Of a stretch of DNA of 64,000 nt, positions 26,188 to 34,103 are shown piece after piece. A program made the position numbers and the translations under genes. The notes beneath the pieces were generated by a model, which was not told the DNA's origin, did not search any database, and worked only from the letters and a program-made list of their open reading frames with translations. Position 1 is the first letter of the stretch. Each line of letters opens with the position of its first letter. The DNA comes from Klebsiella sp. RHBSTW-00484 (GTDB taxonomy: Bacteria > Pseudomonadota > Gammaproteobacteria > Enterobacterales > Enterobacteriaceae): positions 930,001 through 994,000 of the forward strand of contig NZ_CP055481.1 of assembly GCF_013705725.1 (NCBI RefSeq), given 5' to 3'.

Positions 26188-27219
26188 ATGTCTGACAAAA
26201 ACCATTATACGACATGGGAAGAATTGCTTGAGGAGTACTTCTTCGCCCGAAACCTGCGAGCTGCAACAGAATGGAGCTACGCAAAGGTTGTAAAGGGATT
26301 CCTGAAATTTACGGGGGCAGACATAACCCCATCAATGGTTACACATCATGAAGTACTCAGATGGCGGCGACATGTACTCAGAGAAAAGCAACAATCGGCG
26401 CAGACCTGGAACAATAAAATTGCACATCTCAGGGCCCTCTATAACTATGCTATGGAAAGTGGTTTATTGCCTGCGGGCAAAAACCCTTTTAACAATTGCA
26501 CTGTACAGCGGGACAGAAAGAAAAAGCGGACTTTAAACCGCTCTCAGCTAACCCGCCTTTATCTGATAATGCAGCAGGCTGAAATTGAATCCAACCGGAA
26601 AATTTTCGCACGTGGCGGTCGGAGTGCGCTTTACCCGGCCTGGTTCTGGATAACCGTCCTGGATACGCTCAGATATACGGGAATGAGGCAAAATCAACTG
26701 CTGCATATTCAGCTCAGGGACGTCAATCTGACAGAAGGTTATATAGATCTGCGCCTTGAGGGGAGTAAAACGCACAGGGAATGGCGCGTTCCCGTTGTTA
26801 AGCAGCTGCGTTTGCGGCTACAGCTTCTTCTTACACGGGCAACGGAGGCTGGAGCCGGGCCAAAAGATAACCTCTTCGATGTCAGTTTTTACATTGCCGG
26901 GAAAAAGGCAAAATTTGATAGGAATGATGTGACAGTGATGCATCAAAAGATCCGCTCCTTTTTTCGCCGTCTGTCAAAGGAATGTGGTTTTGCCGTTTCG
27001 CCGCACCGTTTCAGACATACCCTGGCTACAGAACTGATGAAAGCACCGGAAAGGAATCTTCAGTTGGTTAAAGATTTACTGGGTCATCGTAGCGTAAGCA
27101 CAACAATGGAATATGTGGAACTCAATATGGACATTGTGGGAAAAACACTGGAAGAAGAATTGTCGCTGCACACAGATCTCTGTGTAGAAAGGGAATTACA
27201 ACTATTGACACAAAACTGA
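26188..27219 (+). CDS. int: Tyrosine recombinase/integrase of the conjugative-element remnant
   Basis: A 343-residue phage-integrase-family enzyme. The N-terminal SAM-like arm (YTTWEELLEEYFFARNLRAA) precedes a catalytic domain with all key residues visible: Arg in LRYTGMRQNQLLHIQ, Lys near EGSKTHREWRVP, H-x-x-R in SPHRFRHTLATELM, His in LLGHRSVSTTMEY and the nucleophile Tyr in that same segment. It lies 195 bases from the partial tRNA-Phe repeat at 27414, the location expected for the enzyme that integrated this element. It differs from the P4-type integrase of the neighbouring island. Confidence 0.9.
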   Translation: MSDKNHYTTWEELLEEYFFARNLRAATEWSYAKVVKGFLKFTGADITPSMVTHHEVLRWRRHVLREKQQSAQTWNNKIAHLRALYNYAMESGLLPAGKNPFNNCTVQRDRKKKRTLNRSQLTRLYLIMQQAEIESNRKIFARGGRSALYPAWFWITVLDTLRYTGMRQNQLLHIQLRDVNLTEGYIDLRLEGSKTHREWRVPVVKQLRLRLQLLLTRATEAGAGPKDNLFDVSFYIAGKKAKFDRNDVTVMHQKIRSFFRRLSKECGFAVSPHRFRHTLATELMKAPERNLQLVKDLLGHRSVSTTMEYVELNMDIVGKTLEEELSLHTDLCVERELQLLTQN

Positions 27220-27250
27220 TTGACTGGGATTATTGCCAGTGATCGAGAAC

Positions 27251-27276
27251 AGGGAGCCTGCGGACACAGGCTCCCT
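27251..27276 (+). terminator. Hairpin after the recombinase gene
   Basis: A perfect 10-bp stem AGGGAGCCTG/CAGGCTCCCT with a 6-base loop lies about 30 bases after the recombinase stop. There is no T-run, so it may act as an RNA 3'-end stabiliser or Rho-linked terminator. Confidence 0.5.
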
Positions 27277-27413
27277 GACTTGAGGGACTGATTCAGAAAC
27301 GTTAACCAGTGCAGATACGCCTACACCGGAGGACATTCCGTAATGACCGGCCCCTGTATTAACCGCCCGTTAAGGTTCTCATCTCTTAACCAGCGTGCTT
27401 TGATGCAAAATTA

Positions 27414-27437
27414 GTGGTGCCGGACTCGGAATCGAAC
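27414..27437. repeat. Partial copy of the tRNA-Phe 3' end (attachment site between two islands)
   Basis: GTGGTGCCGGACTCGGAATC followed by GAAC repeats the 3' end of the tRNA-Phe gene at 34103-34127 in the same orientation, with one C missing from the CCC run. After GAAC the sequences diverge. It is the expected attL/attR scar between the left element (ending with the recombinase at 26188-27219) and the mobilizable island to the right. It cannot encode a tRNA. Confidence 0.85.
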
Positions 27438-27486
27438 ATGTATACAATCCTATGTTTTATCGAATAAAAATAAGTATGTAGTGTTT

Positions 27487-27513
27487 TTTACCAACGTATA
27501 TTTACCAACAAAT
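27487..27513. promoter_or_regulatory. Candidate integrase arm-binding sites, left end of mobilizable island
   Basis: TTTACCAAC (27487-27495) and TTTACCAACAAAT (27501-27513) are tandem. The 13-mer recurs exactly at 33980-33992 near the other end of the island, beside the P4-type integrase. Shared short repeats at both ends suggest integrase or AlpA binding. The motif AGTAGAC also occurs near both ends (27560 and 34027). Confidence 0.6.
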
Positions 27514-27780
27514 CATAGGTGTTGTCAATTTAAATCAATAAGTTACGCTATTATTCGTTAGTAGACATCAGTAAACATCGGTTTTTAGATAGTGTAAACA
27601 TCGTGTTGTCAAATAAAAAAGCACTTTTTGCTAAAAAGGATAACTAATTGTTTTTAATTAAGTTATCTTCTTTTATCTCCGTTTCCACTCTAAAAGCCAT
27701 GAAAATGCCAAAAATAGGTGTTGATCGTCATAAGCGATATTCGAATAATACATTCCATCAAATAACAAAAGGAAAAATAT

Positions 27781-27984
27781 ATGAAAGAAAAAACAAAACT
27801 AATCCGTATCTCTGAGGTAATCGATCGCACAGGATTTTGCAGAGCTTGGATTTATCGACTGATTAAAAATAATAGTTTCCCGGCTCCCGTAAAAACAGGT
27901 GAACGATCTATCGCATTTATTGAAAGTGAAATCGATGCGTGGATTGATGAAAAGATTTTTTATTCACGTAATCAGGCTGCGTAA
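27781..27984 (+). CDS. alpA: AlpA-family transcriptional regulator/excisionase
   Basis: A 67-residue winged-helix protein: LIRISEVIDRTGFCRAWIYR (HTH) then SFPAPVKTGERSIAFIESEI and DAWIDE. This is the AlpA pattern typical of P4-like elements, where the protein activates integrase or acts as a directionality factor. AAAGGAAAAAT precedes the ATG. It lies at the end of the island opposite the integrase. The flanking DNA is AT-rich. Confidence 0.87.
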   Translation: MKEKTKLIRISEVIDRTGFCRAWIYRLIKNNSFPAPVKTGERSIAFIESEIDAWIDEKIFYSRNQAA

Positions 27985-28933
27985 AAACACTCTCACTTAC
28001 TATTTGTTATCTTGAATATGATTACACTATTTATAGTGTAAAACGTCTAAAATCGCATACAGAGCGTTTTAAGGCTATATATGGAAAATATTAAATACTT
28101 CGAGTAAAGGCCGGATAAAATCCAGCCTTTTTTGTTTTCTTTTATCTAATTGATCATGATGTTTAAAATATTTTTCATTCTATATTGACAGGTAATATAT
28201 AGAGATCTATAAAGAATAAAGATACAAAAAAAGCCAGATATTAAATCTGACTTTTTAAGGACTAAAAAAGTTTTCGCTGACTTTTTTAAGTCTTGTAATC
28301 AGTTATACGAGAACGTGATTACAAATATAAATAAAGTATTATCTAATCAACTTATATTTGTCAAATCTAAATCCCAACTTTTTACAAGTCTTTTAAATAC
28401 CATTTCCAGAACCCTTTTTAATCCTCAAAAGCAATAACGTTAAAACCTGCTGTATCAGGTATAAGAATGAAGGTTCCTCAAGTGATTGGCGGTTCTTATG
28501 TTATTGTGGCAGTGCCGGGTGATACGTAGCTGCCAACCTGAATCGCAATACCTAAAGTTTTTTAGAACATTAGTATAGCTTCTTTAGTAAAACGAGAAGT
28601 GTTTTAAAATAACAATGGTATTGTTTGCGTGGGTCGTGGGGGAAGTATCAGAATGGAAACGTTCTGAATATTTTCAAGACGCAATGAGCATCTTCTATCT
28701 TTCCATTTTTGGCGTGGGGGGTAGGGGGGGAATGCTTAAAGAAAAACTAAGTTTTCCTGACGGAAAACTACTACGACTGAAAGTCGCCATCTAAAACCCC
28801 AGAACCTAAGCTGATAAAATTCTAGTACTACTAGTACAAAAAATAAATAAAAATGGAATGGAAAACTAGAGCGGGAAATATAAAATAGTAAGGTGCCATT
28901 TTATCAGGCACCAATAAATATAAACTAAAGATA
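27985..28933. other. AT-rich stretch of about 950 bases without convincing genes
   Basis: No frame here has both a start signal and family resemblance. It contains a terminator-like hairpin after alpA (28106-28133), an A/T-flanked inverted repeat AAAAGCCAGAT/ATCTGACTTTT (28230-28255), and a G-rich purine tract GGCGTGGGGGGTAGGGGGGG (28711-28730) preceded by GTGGGTCGTGGGGGAAG (28631-28647). Such structure would fit a replication or regulatory region or a non-coding RNA, but nothing names it. Confidence 0.4.
28106..28133 (+). terminator. Terminator downstream of alpA
   Basis: AAAGGCCGGAT pairs with ATCCAGCCTTT (one mismatch) around a short loop and continues into TTTTTTG. It is about 120 bases after the alpA stop. 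Confidence 0.65.
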
Positions 28934-29638
28934 TTATTTTTTCCTTGCTGTTCTTATATACCCATCCTTGTCATAAATCTTTAATCCTTCAGTATCTATT
29001 ATATAATAAGAACCGAACTTATCATTGTTCTTTTTATATTTATTATCAAGTTTTGTTATTTTATAGGTCCCACTACTACCATCACCATTTAATCGTTTTA
29101 AAAAATATCCTTGTGATGTTTTTGTTATTGTAAATGTTGCATCCAAAAATTCAGGCGAACCAACGTCGTCATACCATGAGCCTATAACAATATCTTTATC
29201 GCTTTTATCTGATACTGATTCAGGTAATTGCATACTTTTAAAGCAAACTGCCATTCGTTGTATATCACCTTTACTTATTAGAGCACCGCTGACCATATCA
29301 ATATTATTTTTTAACATGAAGTTAATCAGATCTGGCTGACAAAATTTAACTTCCCATGCTTTAGTTATTGCTAAGTTTTGCAATTTAGCTGTTTTATCAT
29401 GAGCAGCATTTGGCACGCTCAAAAGATTTTTTTCAGAGGTATCAAAATCCATTCTATACGCATTTAATGGTTTTTCAGTTGTTCGATATGATTTAATATA
29501 TTTTATTGCTCCCTTTTCGGAAGTCGTCGATACTTTTTTACCGTATTCATCTAAACCATGATTAATATTATCAGCCCATGCTATAGATTGTGTGGATAAT
29601 GTAAATAAAATGGCTAAGGTAAATTTATTTATTTTCAT
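28934..29638 (-). CDS. Exported protein of unknown function in the mobilizable island
   Basis: About 234 residues from ATG 29638 (AAGGA six bases upstream). A clear signal peptide (KINKFTLAILFTLSTQSIAW, cleavage likely after AWA) sends it to the periplasm or beyond. The middle has two cysteines that may form a disulfide (VKFCQPDLINFML and GDIQRMAVCFKS). The C-terminal part (IVIGSWYDDVGSPEFLDATF, then GSYYIIDTEGLKIYDKDGY) alternates short strands and turns like a small beta-barrel. No lipobox is present. I do not recognise the family. It is transcribed away from the mob genes, with codon use as AT-rich as the rest of the island, so it is a candidate cargo or exclusion gene. Confidence 0.72.
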   Translation of the reverse strand: MKINKFTLAILFTLSTQSIAWADNINHGLDEYGKKVSTTSEKGAIKYIKSYRTTEKPLNAYRMDFDTSEKNLLSVPNAAHDKTAKLQNLAITKAWEVKFCQPDLINFMLKNNIDMVSGALISKGDIQRMAVCFKSMQLPESVSDKSDKDIVIGSWYDDVGSPEFLDATFTITKTSQGYFLKRLNGDGSSGTYKITKLDNKYKKNNDKFGSYYIIDTEGLKIYDKDGYIRTARKK

Positions 29639-29690
29639 CATAGATCCTTTAAGGTATTGATGTTTATAAAATAGCATATTGGAGTTTTTA

Positions 29691-29945
29691 TTGAAATCTT
29701 TAATTCGGCAATTGGTTTGTTGTTTTTATGTTATTGATTTTATTGTTGTTTGTAATACATGGACGCCAGCAAAAGCAGAAAAACAAGTTTTCTACTTTTC
29801 TGTCGCCGCCGATCAAAAGCAGCGGCATTTTTTACGCAAAGCTACCTATTACGCACAGCTACCAATAGACAGTATATTATTTACCCTATCTTTTATTTGC
29901 TTTTTATTCGGCGTGAAGTGTATTTATTTATGTAGCCGCTATTGA
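29691..29945 (+). CDS. Possible small two-helix membrane protein
   Basis: An 84-codon frame from TTG 29691, with GGAG six bases upstream. Two hydrophobic stretches (QLVCCFYVIDFIVVC and SILFTLSFICFLFGVKCIYL) flank a polar central region (TWTPAKAEKQVFYFSVAADQ, then KQRHFLRKATYYAQ). It is divergent from the exported protein gene with about 50 bases between starts. The weak start codon makes it uncertain, but the composition is unlike a random frame. Confidence 0.4.
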   Translation: MKSLIRQLVCCFYVIDFIVVCNTWTPAKAEKQVFYFSVAADQKQRHFLRKATYYAQLPIDSILFTLSFICFLFGVKCIYLCSRY

Positions 29946-30109
29946 CTAGATCTTATTATCGGTTATTTATTTAAATATAAGTTGAGTTCAGCTTTATTTT
30001 TAGCTTTTCGGAAACTGAGGCAAGGTGTAATCCCGTAGCCGGTATTATACCCCAATCTTCGATTGGCCCTATCTCGCTTTGCTCGTAGGGTTGAAAAATA
30101 TCTACCCTT

Positions 30110-30140
30110 CCGCCTATTCCCCTTATCAAAGGGGAGGCGG
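30110..30140 (+). other. Inverted repeat, candidate oriT of the mobilizable island
   Basis: CCGCCT-A-TTCCCCTT, ATC, AAGGGGAGGCGG forms a near-perfect hairpin upstream of the mob genes, about 45 bases before the first start codon. Relaxase genes of the ColE1/MOBP type are usually preceded by oriT with an inverted repeat next to the nick site. A second GC-rich imperfect repeat (CGTAGCCGG/CCGGTAG) brackets this area at 30032 and 30147. No nick-site consensus was identified. Confidence 0.45.
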
Positions 30141-30183
30141 TAAAATCCGGTAGTTTTTATAAATATATATAGGAGTGTTTAAA

Positions 30184-30444
30184 ATGAATGAGAATGATAT
30201 AGATCAGTCCTTGCTAGAACTATTAGCAAGATATTTTTATTATATAGACCCAAATGAAGAAAATACAGCATTTCTTGAAGCAAATAAAGATGAACAAGAT
30301 TTATGTTATTTTGTAGCTTATCGCTATATTAAAGAAAATAAAACTCAAGATCTTATTGATGCTTTGAAAGATCAAAAAGATGAAGATTATATCAAAGCAA
30401 TGAAAGATTATGTTTATGGAGGTGGTAAATATGGATACAGATAG
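30184..30444 (+). CDS. Small acidic protein at the start of the mob operon
   Basis: An 86-residue acidic helical protein (MNENDIDQSLLELLARYFYY, then KDEQDLCYFVAYRYIKENKT and DYIKAMKDYVYGGGKYGYR). AGGAG is eight bases before ATG 30184. Its end overlaps the mobC start by 14 bases, which places it in the mob operon. I do not recognise it; a relaxosome accessory or regulatory role is inferred from position only. Confidence 0.7.
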   Translation: MNENDIDQSLLELLARYFYYIDPNEENTAFLEANKDEQDLCYFVAYRYIKENKTQDLIDALKDQKDEDYIKAMKDYVYGGGKYGYR

Positions 30445-30802
30445 AAAAAGAGGCCGCAAGGGTTTAAATCACGCAGAACGTAGAGATATATCTATACAGT
30501 TTAGATTAAACAAAGCAGAGTTTGACTATTTAAAAGAACTTGTGGAAGCCTCCGGCCTTGAAAGAGGCCATTACATTAGAAAAGAGATTTTAAACTCTGA
30601 ACCTATTGTTAAAAGAAAAATGCCGGATTTTGAACAATCCTTGTTTAAGGAAATACAGCATCAAGGTAATAATATAAATCAGATTGCTAAAAAACTAAAT
30701 ACCAACGAAGACTTTAAACAATCTGTAGCCGCAGAAGCTAACTTTGCTATAAAGCAACTTATGAAAAGAATATTAAAGGCTTGTGAGGTTTATACTGTAT
30801 GA
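30431..30802 (+). CDS. mobC: MobC-like relaxosome protein
   Basis: A 123-residue protein from ATG 30431 (GGAGGTGG upstream). It has a basic ribbon-helix-helix-like N terminus (RRDISIQFRLNKAEFDYLKE) and the MobC-family region LFKEIQHQGNNINQIAKKLN, whose G-N-N-x-N-Q-I-A-K-x-x-N pattern is diagnostic. MobC proteins help melt DNA at oriT and load the relaxase. The stop overlaps the relaxase start by four bases. Confidence 0.9.
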   Translation: MDTDRKRGRKGLNHAERRDISIQFRLNKAEFDYLKELVEASGLERGHYIRKEILNSEPIVKRKMPDFEQSLFKEIQHQGNNINQIAKKLNTNEDFKQSVAAEANFAIKQLMKRILKACEVYTV

Positions 30803-32277
30803 AAGGAAACGTAGCTAAAACAGGGAGATCATTTAAAAATAGAGTTGAGTATATATTAAAAGATGATCACGATTTCATATGTAGCAACATGGCAAGTGAT
30901 TATAATAATGTTAGTGATTTAACTGATGAGTTTAAAACTGTAAGCAGCTTTAGACAAGATATAAAAAAACCTGTTTTTCATGCGTTTTTATCTCTTCCAA
31001 AAAATGAACATTTAACAGATGAACAATGGCAGGAGATAGCAAAAGACTATTTGAAAGAAATGAATATTGATATAGAAAAGCATCAATATATTTGTGTGCG
31101 TCATAACGATACAGATAAAGAACATATCCATATTGTAGCCAATAGGATTGGTTTAGACGGTTCTGTATGGCATGGTCAGCACTCAGCATTTAACACAATA
31201 GCAGCTTGTGAACGTTTGGAGATAAAGCACGGCTTAACCATTACACAAAGTCTCAAAGGGCAAAAATCAGAGGTATCAGCACCAACCAAGAACGAGATCG
31301 AGCAAGCCCTACGCAAAGGTGAGAAACCAGCTCGTATCGTTCTACAGAACGCATTACAGGCGGCTATGGTAGGAAAACCAGACCTTGAGACATTCATAGA
31401 CAGACTGCAGGCTGTAGGCATCGATCCGGCCTTCAACGTTGCAAGCACTGGCAACGTCGCCGGAGTGTCGTTTGGTATCAAAAATAATGAAAAAAATATT
31501 TATTTTAAAGGCTCACAGTTAGGTAAAAAATACAGTTGGAACACTATTAAAGGCAAGGTGAAATATGACAAAAATAGAGATGATGAACTCATTAGAAGAT
31601 TCGCAGCAAGAAAAACAGATGACGAAAATAGTATTGGACGATCACCTATTGAACCAAATATCAATGACGGTAGAACCATTATCAGAAACGATGATGATAT
31701 TATCGGAGTCGGTCAGTACAGCATTAAACCAGACACAACAGACACTTACGAGGGTAAACAACTCGTTAGAAGCAACCACAACAGCTTTAAACTCAGCGAA
31801 AAATATAATAGACCAACAGGCCCAAAAGTTAGAAGAACAACACAAAAAGCTGCACAAGTACTCAACAGAGTTAAAAAACAATACAATAAAGAACCAATCA
31901 AAACTTATAATCAAGGTGGCTTCAATAGTAGGAGTTCTAAACTTAGCAGCGGTTCTATCAGTAGGATACTTGATCATGCAGAAACAGCCACAACAGCCAC
32001 GAATAACTTTAGACTCAAAGGCCGTCGCAGTTTCAATAGTAGAGCAACTAAGATCGAAGAGATAAGAGAAAGGTTAAATATTAGAAAACCTGTTATTCAG
32101 CCCAAAAATAAAGAAAAAGTGATTAAAGAAGAAATAAAGAAAAAACCATTATATATGTTTGATTATGAAAATAGATTTAAATCCAAATTGAAATCAAACT
32201 TAAAAAAAGAAACATTAAAACTACAACAGCAGGAAGCAGAACAGAGTGTCAAATATCCAACCTTTAAACCAAAATAA
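30799..32277 (+). CDS. mobA: MOBP-type relaxase of the mobilizable island
   Basis: A 492-residue relaxase. The N-terminal domain carries motif I (VAKTGRSFKNRVEYILKDD region), motif II around FHAFLSLPKNEHLTDEQW and motif III HNDTDKEHIHIVANRI, the His-rich metal site (H-x-D-T-D-K-x-H-x-H). It nicks at oriT and stays attached to the transferred strand. The C-terminal half is polar and basic, of low complexity, and is double-coding: another gene sits in the +2 frame at 31565-32065. The stop codon lies inside a terminator stem. There is no type IV secretion system in the island, so transfer needs a helper element. Confidence 0.92.
   Translation: MKGNVAKTGRSFKNRVEYILKDDHDFICSNMASDYNNVSDLTDEFKTVSSFRQDIKKPVFHAFLSLPKNEHLTDEQWQEIAKDYLKEMNIDIEKHQYICVRHNDTDKEHIHIVANRIGLDGSVWHGQHSAFNTIAACERLEIKHGLTITQSLKGQKSEVSAPTKNEIEQALRKGEKPARIVLQNALQAAMVGKPDLETFIDRLQAVGIDPAFNVASTGNVAGVSFGIKNNEKNIYFKGSQLGKKYSWNTIKGKVKYDKNRDDELIRRFAARKTDDENSIGRSPIEPNINDGRTIIRNDDDIIGVGQYSIKPDTTDTYEGKQLVRSNHNSFKLSEKYNRPTGPKVRRTTQKAAQVLNRVKKQYNKEPIKTYNQGGFNSRSSKLSSGSISRILDHAETATTATNNFRLKGRRSFNSRATKIEEIRERLNIRKPVIQPKNKEKVIKEEIKKKPLYMFDYENRFKSKLKSNLKKETLKLQQQEAEQSVKYPTFKPK
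31565..32065 (+). CDS. mobB: MobB/MbeB-like membrane protein nested out of frame inside the relaxase gene
   Basis: A 166-residue frame wholly within mobA. It has features of a real protein: a long coiled coil (LNQTQQTLTRVNNSLEATTT, LNSAKNIIDQQAQKLEEQHK) followed by a transmembrane helix (VASIVGVLNLAAVLSVGYLI) and a basic tail. GGCAAGGTG lies just upstream of its ATG. In ColE1-type mob regions mbeB and mbeD are likewise encoded in other frames of the relaxase gene, and MobB proteins anchor the relaxosome at the membrane. The relaxase frame over the same DNA is low in structure, which is consistent with selection acting on this frame. Confidence 0.72.
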   Translation: MTKIEMMNSLEDSQQEKQMTKIVLDDHLLNQISMTVEPLSETMMILSESVSTALNQTQQTLTRVNNSLEATTTALNSAKNIIDQQAQKLEEQHKKLHKYSTELKNNTIKNQSKLIIKVASIVGVLNLAAVLSVGYLIMQKQPQQPRITLDSKAVAVSIVEQLRSKR

Positions 32278-32303
32278 AAGAGGCTTGAAACCTCTTTTAT
32301 TTT
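32271..32303. terminator. Bidirectional terminator containing the relaxase stop codon
   Basis: A perfect 13-bp stem AAAATAAAAGAGG/CCTCTTTTATTTT with a 7-base loop. The TAA stop of the relaxase (32275-32277) is inside the left arm. Being A/T-rich on both sides, it can terminate the mob operon and the converging small gene-integrase transcript. Confidence 0.85.
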
Positions 32304-32317
32304 TTAGTATTAAATTG

Positions 32318-32641
32318 TTATATATCTACATGCTTAAAACAAAAAGAACAGCGTTTAATGGTCGTTAGTCCTGTAAGTTCTTTAGCTTTGTTATAAGCAG
32401 ACTCCTCTGATACAGAACATATTTTTTGATACTGGCCTGTTGTAAATCCAGTTTTTTCTTTATCTGACACTAAAGGATTTATAGCGAAACAGTTCACATG
32501 GTGGAGGCATGTGCTATTTATGTCAGATTTACTTGCCGTACCTTTGGCTTTCTCTAACAGGTTAACAACGTATCCTTCTGGATTATCGTTTAACCACTTT
32601 TTGTACGCATCTTCATTGTTATTGAAAATCACAGTATCCAT
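32318..32641 (-). CDS. Hypothetical protein downstream of the integrase gene
   Basis: A 107-residue protein with four cysteines and several histidines; the C-terminal CSFCFKH together with an upstream H-H-x-N-C could bind a metal. It begins eight bases after the integrase stop, so the two are probably co-transcribed. I do not recognise a family; small genes in this position are common in P4-type islands. Confidence 0.68.
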   Translation of the reverse strand: MDTVIFNNNEDAYKKWLNDNPEGYVVNLLEKAKGTASKSDINSTCLHHVNCFAINPLVSDKEKTGFTTGQYQKICSVSEESAYNKAKELTGLTTIKRCSFCFKHVDI

Positions 32642-32649
32642 AAATCCCC

Positions 32650-33921
32650 CTATAACATTTTAGCGAAGTCAAACGGCATAATATGTCTTTCTTTGTTTGC
32701 GTCCAAATAATCAGCCCACCATTGTATCATCAAACGACGCTGCGTAATATGTTTTGCTTTATGAGTATAAGCAGCACGAACATTGTTTTGCTCTTTATGA
32801 CTCATTTGTCTTTCAATTGCGTCTTCAGTCCATATACCTGACTCAACAAGAGAACTACAGGCCATTGTGCGGAAACCATGCCCACAAATTTGAGTTTGAG
32901 TGTCATAGCCCATAAGTCGCAATGCTTTATTAACGGTATTCTCGCTCATAGGTTTACGATAATCATGACAACCGATAAATATCAAACCCTCACCATTGCT
33001 AATATCATAGCTAATATCTTTTAGCTCTTTTAATATTTCAATGGCCTGATGACTTAACGGTACATAATGAGGTATGCGCATTTTAGATCCTCTTTCAGAA
33101 AATCTAACGTTCTCGATCTCGTCTCTTTCTGGCGGAATAACCCATAAGGCATTTTTAAAATCTATTTCAGGCCAGCGAGCGAAGCGTAGTTCACTCGACC
33201 GAATGAAAACTAATAAAGTGAGTTTTAAAGCTAATACAGTGAGCCTACGGCCTTTATACGCATCTATACGACTTAAAAGATCAGGTATCTGCTCAAGTTC
33301 AAGCGCTGGATAATGCGTTCTTTTAGGTGTGATTAACGTGCCGCCAAGTTCATTAGCGGGATTATGGGTAATCATATCTTCTTGGACAGCATAACGCATA
33401 ATAGCGGTAATACGCTGTTTTAAACGTGAAGCGGTTTCGTGTTGGCCCTTGCCCTCAATTTTACGCAGAGGTAGCAACAGATCGCGCGTAGTCAACTTGG
33501 TAATATCTTTTGAGCCGATAGCAGGGAAAAGATGATTAATAAGACTGTTTAAAATACGCTCACTATGCTGAGGTATCCACCGCTCACTAACAGACATTTT
33601 TTTGTGCCAATCACGAGCTACGGCTTCAAACGTAAAATCTCCTCGCTCTTCGGCCTTTACAGCTTTTTTCTGTTGAAGTGGGTCGATACCACTGGCTAAC
33701 AGAGATTTCATCGCTAAGAGGCTTGTACGAGCTTCTGAGAGCGAAACAGAAGGGTAGGTGCCAATTGAGAAGACTTTTTGCTTACCATCATAGCGATAAG
33801 CCGCTTGCCAATACTTCGAGCCGTTAGGATGAACGAGCAGATACAGCCCTTTGCCATCAGAAATTTTAGTTGGCTTGTCGGAAGGCTTGGCGTTTTTTAC
33901 AGCAATATCAGTTAAGCGCAT
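32650..33921 (-). CDS. int: P4-type tyrosine integrase of the mobilizable island
   Basis: A 423-residue integrase starting at ATG 33921 (AGGAGG just upstream); the longer frame to 33990 lacks homology and covers the arm sites. The N-terminal arm-binding domain reads MRLTDIAVKNAKPSDKP and LYLLVHPNGSKYWQAAYRYD. The catalytic residues are visible: Arg in FIRSSELRFARWPEID, H-x-x-R in CGHGFRTMACSSL and His plus Tyr in MSHKEQNNVRAAYTHK. Its 5' end is about 180 bases from the tRNA-Phe gene, the usual P4-family arrangement. Confidence 0.94.
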   Translation of the reverse strand: MRLTDIAVKNAKPSDKPTKISDGKGLYLLVHPNGSKYWQAAYRYDGKQKVFSIGTYPSVSLSEARTSLLAMKSLLASGIDPLQQKKAVKAEERGDFTFEAVARDWHKKMSVSERWIPQHSERILNSLINHLFPAIGSKDITKLTTRDLLLPLRKIEGKGQHETASRLKQRITAIMRYAVQEDMITHNPANELGGTLITPKRTHYPALELEQIPDLLSRIDAYKGRRLTVLALKLTLLVFIRSSELRFARWPEIDFKNALWVIPPERDEIENVRFSERGSKMRIPHYVPLSHQAIEILKELKDISYDISNGEGLIFIGCHDYRKPMSENTVNKALRLMGYDTQTQICGHGFRTMACSSLVESGIWTEDAIERQMSHKEQNNVRAAYTHKAKHITQRRLMIQWWADYLDANKERHIMPFDFAKML

Positions 33922-33967
33922 AACAAGCCTCCTGTGCAAATGTTGGTAAAAATCCCATCGAACTGAG

Positions 33968-33992
33968 ATTACCAACATTTTTACCAACAAAT
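33968..33992. promoter_or_regulatory. Candidate integrase arm-binding sites, right end of mobilizable island
   Basis: ATTACCAACA (33968-33977) and TTTACCAACAAAT (33980-33992), with an inverted copy TGTTGGTAAAAA at about 33943-33954. The 13-mer is identical to 27501-27513 at the other end. The cluster overlaps the integrase upstream region, so integrase binding may also repress its own gene. Confidence 0.6.
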
Positions 33993-34103
33993 AGAGGGAG
34001 CTGCCAGTAGATTTTAACGGACAGTAGTAGACAACTGGAAGGGGATAACTTGTTGACTTTATAAAGCAAAACGGACGTCAGTAGACGTCCGTTTCTAAAT
34101 GAG

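Noticed and set aside
27414..27437. Second tRNA-Phe gene
   Set aside because: Only the 3' arm is present and one C is missing; no acceptor, D or anticodon arm follows.
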